From: CAWCBG01 sp963793845
GTDB taxonomy: Bacteria > Acidobacteriota > Terriglobia > Terriglobales > Acidobacteriaceae
Assembly (NCBI GenBank): GCA_963793845.1
Contig: CAWCBG010000014.1
Location: 930,001 to 994,000, forward strand
Length of the DNA: 64,000 nt
Reading direction: 5' to 3'
Made by a program: the position numbers and the translations under genes. The notes under the pieces are model-generated. The model had not been told where the DNA came from. It saw only the letters and a program-made list of their open reading frames with translations, and searched no databases. Each line of letters starts with the position of its first letter. Position 1 is the stretch's first letter. Positions 62,821-64,000 of this stretch are shown piece by piece.

Positions 62821-63651
62821 ATGATCGAAAAAACAGCATCCATCGGCAATCTTAACGACACCGCATCGCGCGCACTGATCGGCTATCGCGTCGACTCGGG
62901 TGTGGCCGTCCTCGAACTGAATGACCCGCCCGCCAACACCTACAGCTATGAGATGAATCGCCAGCTCGACGACGCCATCCTGCGGGCGCGCATGGATGAC
63001 GCGGTTCACGTCATCGTGCTGACGGGAGCGGGCGAGAAATTTTTCTGTGCGGGCGCGAACATCCAGATGCTGACCAGGGTGGATCCCACCTATAAGTATT
63101 ACTTCTGCCTGCACGCCAACGAAACCCTGCTGCGGCTGGAGAACACGCCCAAGCTGGTGATTGCCGCGCTCAACGGGCATTGCGTTGGCGGAGGCCTTGA
63201 GGTCGCCATGGCTGCCGACCTGCGCATTGCGCGAAAAGACGCCGGCAAGATCGGGTTGCCGGAAGTCAACCTCGGAGTGCTGCCCGGAACCGGTGGCACC
63301 CAGCGCCTCTCGCGTATGGTCGGCAAGTCGAAAGCGATTGAGCTGATGGTAACCGGCAAGACGTTCTCCTTTGAGGAAGGGAAACAGCTTGGGCTGGTCA
63401 ACGAAATTTTCGAGCGCGAGAATTTTATGGAGCGGGTGCTGAAGTATGCGCGGCAATTCTGTCCTCCCAACAAAGCTGCTAAGGCGGTGGGCCGCATCAA
63501 GCGCGCGGTGCAGGCGGGCTGGGAGATTCCCCTGGAGTCCGGATTGGCGCTGGAGCGCGAGAATCAGCAGCTGCTGTTCGACAGTGACGACGCGAAAGAA
63601 GGCTTGGCCGCCTATCTGGAGAGGCGGCCGCCGGTGTTTACGGGAGAGTGA
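62821..63651 (+). CDS. Enoyl-CoA hydratase/isomerase
   Basis: 276 aa crotonase-fold enzyme. Both catalytic glutamates of true hydratases are present: E127 (GHCVGGGLEVAMAADLRIA) and E148 (GLPEVNLGVLPGTGGTQRL); the oxyanion-hole segment is KFFCAGANIQML. Adds water to trans-2-enoyl-CoA in beta-oxidation or a related aromatic pathway. Precise substrate cannot be read from sequence. Confidence 0.92.
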   Translation: MIEKTASIGNLNDTASRALIGYRVDSGVAVLELNDPPANTYSYEMNRQLDDAILRARMDDAVHVIVLTGAGEKFFCAGANIQMLTRVDPTYKYYFCLHANETLLRLENTPKLVIAALNGHCVGGGLEVAMAADLRIARKDAGKIGLPEVNLGVLPGTGGTQRLSRMVGKSKAIELMVTGKTFSFEEGKQLGLVNEIFERENFMERVLKYARQFCPPNKAAKAVGRIKRAVQAGWEIPLESGLALERENQQLLFDSDDAKEGLAAYLERRPPVFTGE

Positions 63652-63834
63652 GGTCTCCCTGAGTTGCTTTGAAAGGGCACGGCTTCAGCCGTGCCGCAGC
63701 GTGCCAATGCGAATTAGAGTCCCGTAGGGACGACAGTTGCGCGTTGTGTTGGGCGGAAGGTACAGCAGGTTCCTCCACGCGGCCTGAAGGCCTTGGTCGG
63801 AATGACGGTTGTAAATTGCTGTGAATTGTTTGCG

Positions 63835-64000
63835 ATGACAACGCACTCCACAATCCGCTTTCACCAAGATCACGGTCGAACTTCGCCCACCGGCGGCGCG
63901 GGTTGCGCTGAACCATCCTCCGCTGAATGTTATCGACTTCCGCATGATGGAAGAGCTTCGCGCAGCCATTGAGCAGATCGAACAGCGGCCCGAGATCACG
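63835..64000 (+). CDS. Second enoyl-CoA hydratase/isomerase family protein (partial, frameshifted)
   Basis: The ATG at 63835 gives MTTHSTI, then one extra base (C at 63855-63856) shifts the frame. In the next frame the sequence reads AFTKITVELRPPAARVALNHPPLNVID, FRMMEELRAAIEQ..., a clear crotonase N-terminus, and runs off the window. The shifted frame has a TGA at 63836 and no start codon before this sequence, so the extra base must be wrong or the gene is broken. Confidence 0.7.

Overview
The window looks like chromosomal DNA of an Acidobacteriota member (Terriglobia/Koribacter-like; inferred from gene content, not from a marker search). The pointers are a 1140-aa Oar-type TonB receptor with an N-terminal carboxypeptidase-regulatory domain next to an acidobacterial VWA-type secreted protein, a DUF3300/DUF2950 pair, a bacillithiol gene (bshA), two PEP-CTERM proteins, a CIRCE-controlled groES-groEL operon, and GC-rich DNA crowded with short palindromic repeats between genes. 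There is no phage, plasmid or CRISPR signature.

Layout. 1-12 kb: a serine hydrolase/NamZ fusion broken by a frameshift, orphan nuoB, a beta-propeller lipoprotein, bshA, a LytS-type histidine kinase, an AlaX-type tRNA editing protein (two frameshifts), DUF4126, a UBP zinc finger and DUF5996. 12-20 kb: a pseudo-receiver response regulator, groEL/groES with CIRCE, an M48 protease, OsmC and an aminotransferase. 20-26 kb: TonB receptor and VWA protein (two frameshifts). 26-33 kb: a compact arginine cluster argR-C-B-F-G-H plus a GNAT N-acetylglutamate synthase candidate, with overlapping genes and two ArgR-box-like sites. 33-46 kb: APC permease, isochorismatase-like hydrolase, tRNA-Gln(CTG) with a clear promoter, AsmA-like protein, DUF3300/DUF2950, PEP-CTERM, glmS and a muramidase (frameshift). 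46-52 kb: an accessory zone with purS, an AhpD-like protein, an IS200/REP-type transposase bracketed by inverted REPs, a truncated second REP transposase, a DUF4145-like gene and dense repeats. 52-64 kb: an RpiB-AraC fusion regulator, rlmB, an M1-like protein without zinc ligands, a beta-CASP hydrolase (frameshift), a LytTR regulator, a probable selenoprotein, an RsbW/STAS pair, a TetR regulator and two enoyl-CoA hydratases.

The most striking signal is at 59641-60168. It is an AhpD-like (carboxymuconolactone decarboxylase fold) gene in which an in-frame TGA sits exactly where the second cysteine of the CxxC active site belongs. A 7-bp GC-rich hairpin lies 20 nt downstream with G at the start of its loop, which is the arrangement of a bacterial SECIS. 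A paralogue in the same window (46455-46859) has an ordinary CxxC there.

Two broader patterns also stand out. Every broken reading frame found (eight sites) is a single extra base, never a lost one, which suggests insertion-type sequencing error rather than gene decay. Intergenic DNA carries at least seven repeat families, including 125-bp MITE-like elements, three-hairpin REPs, and degenerate arrays with a strict 7-bp period at six loci.
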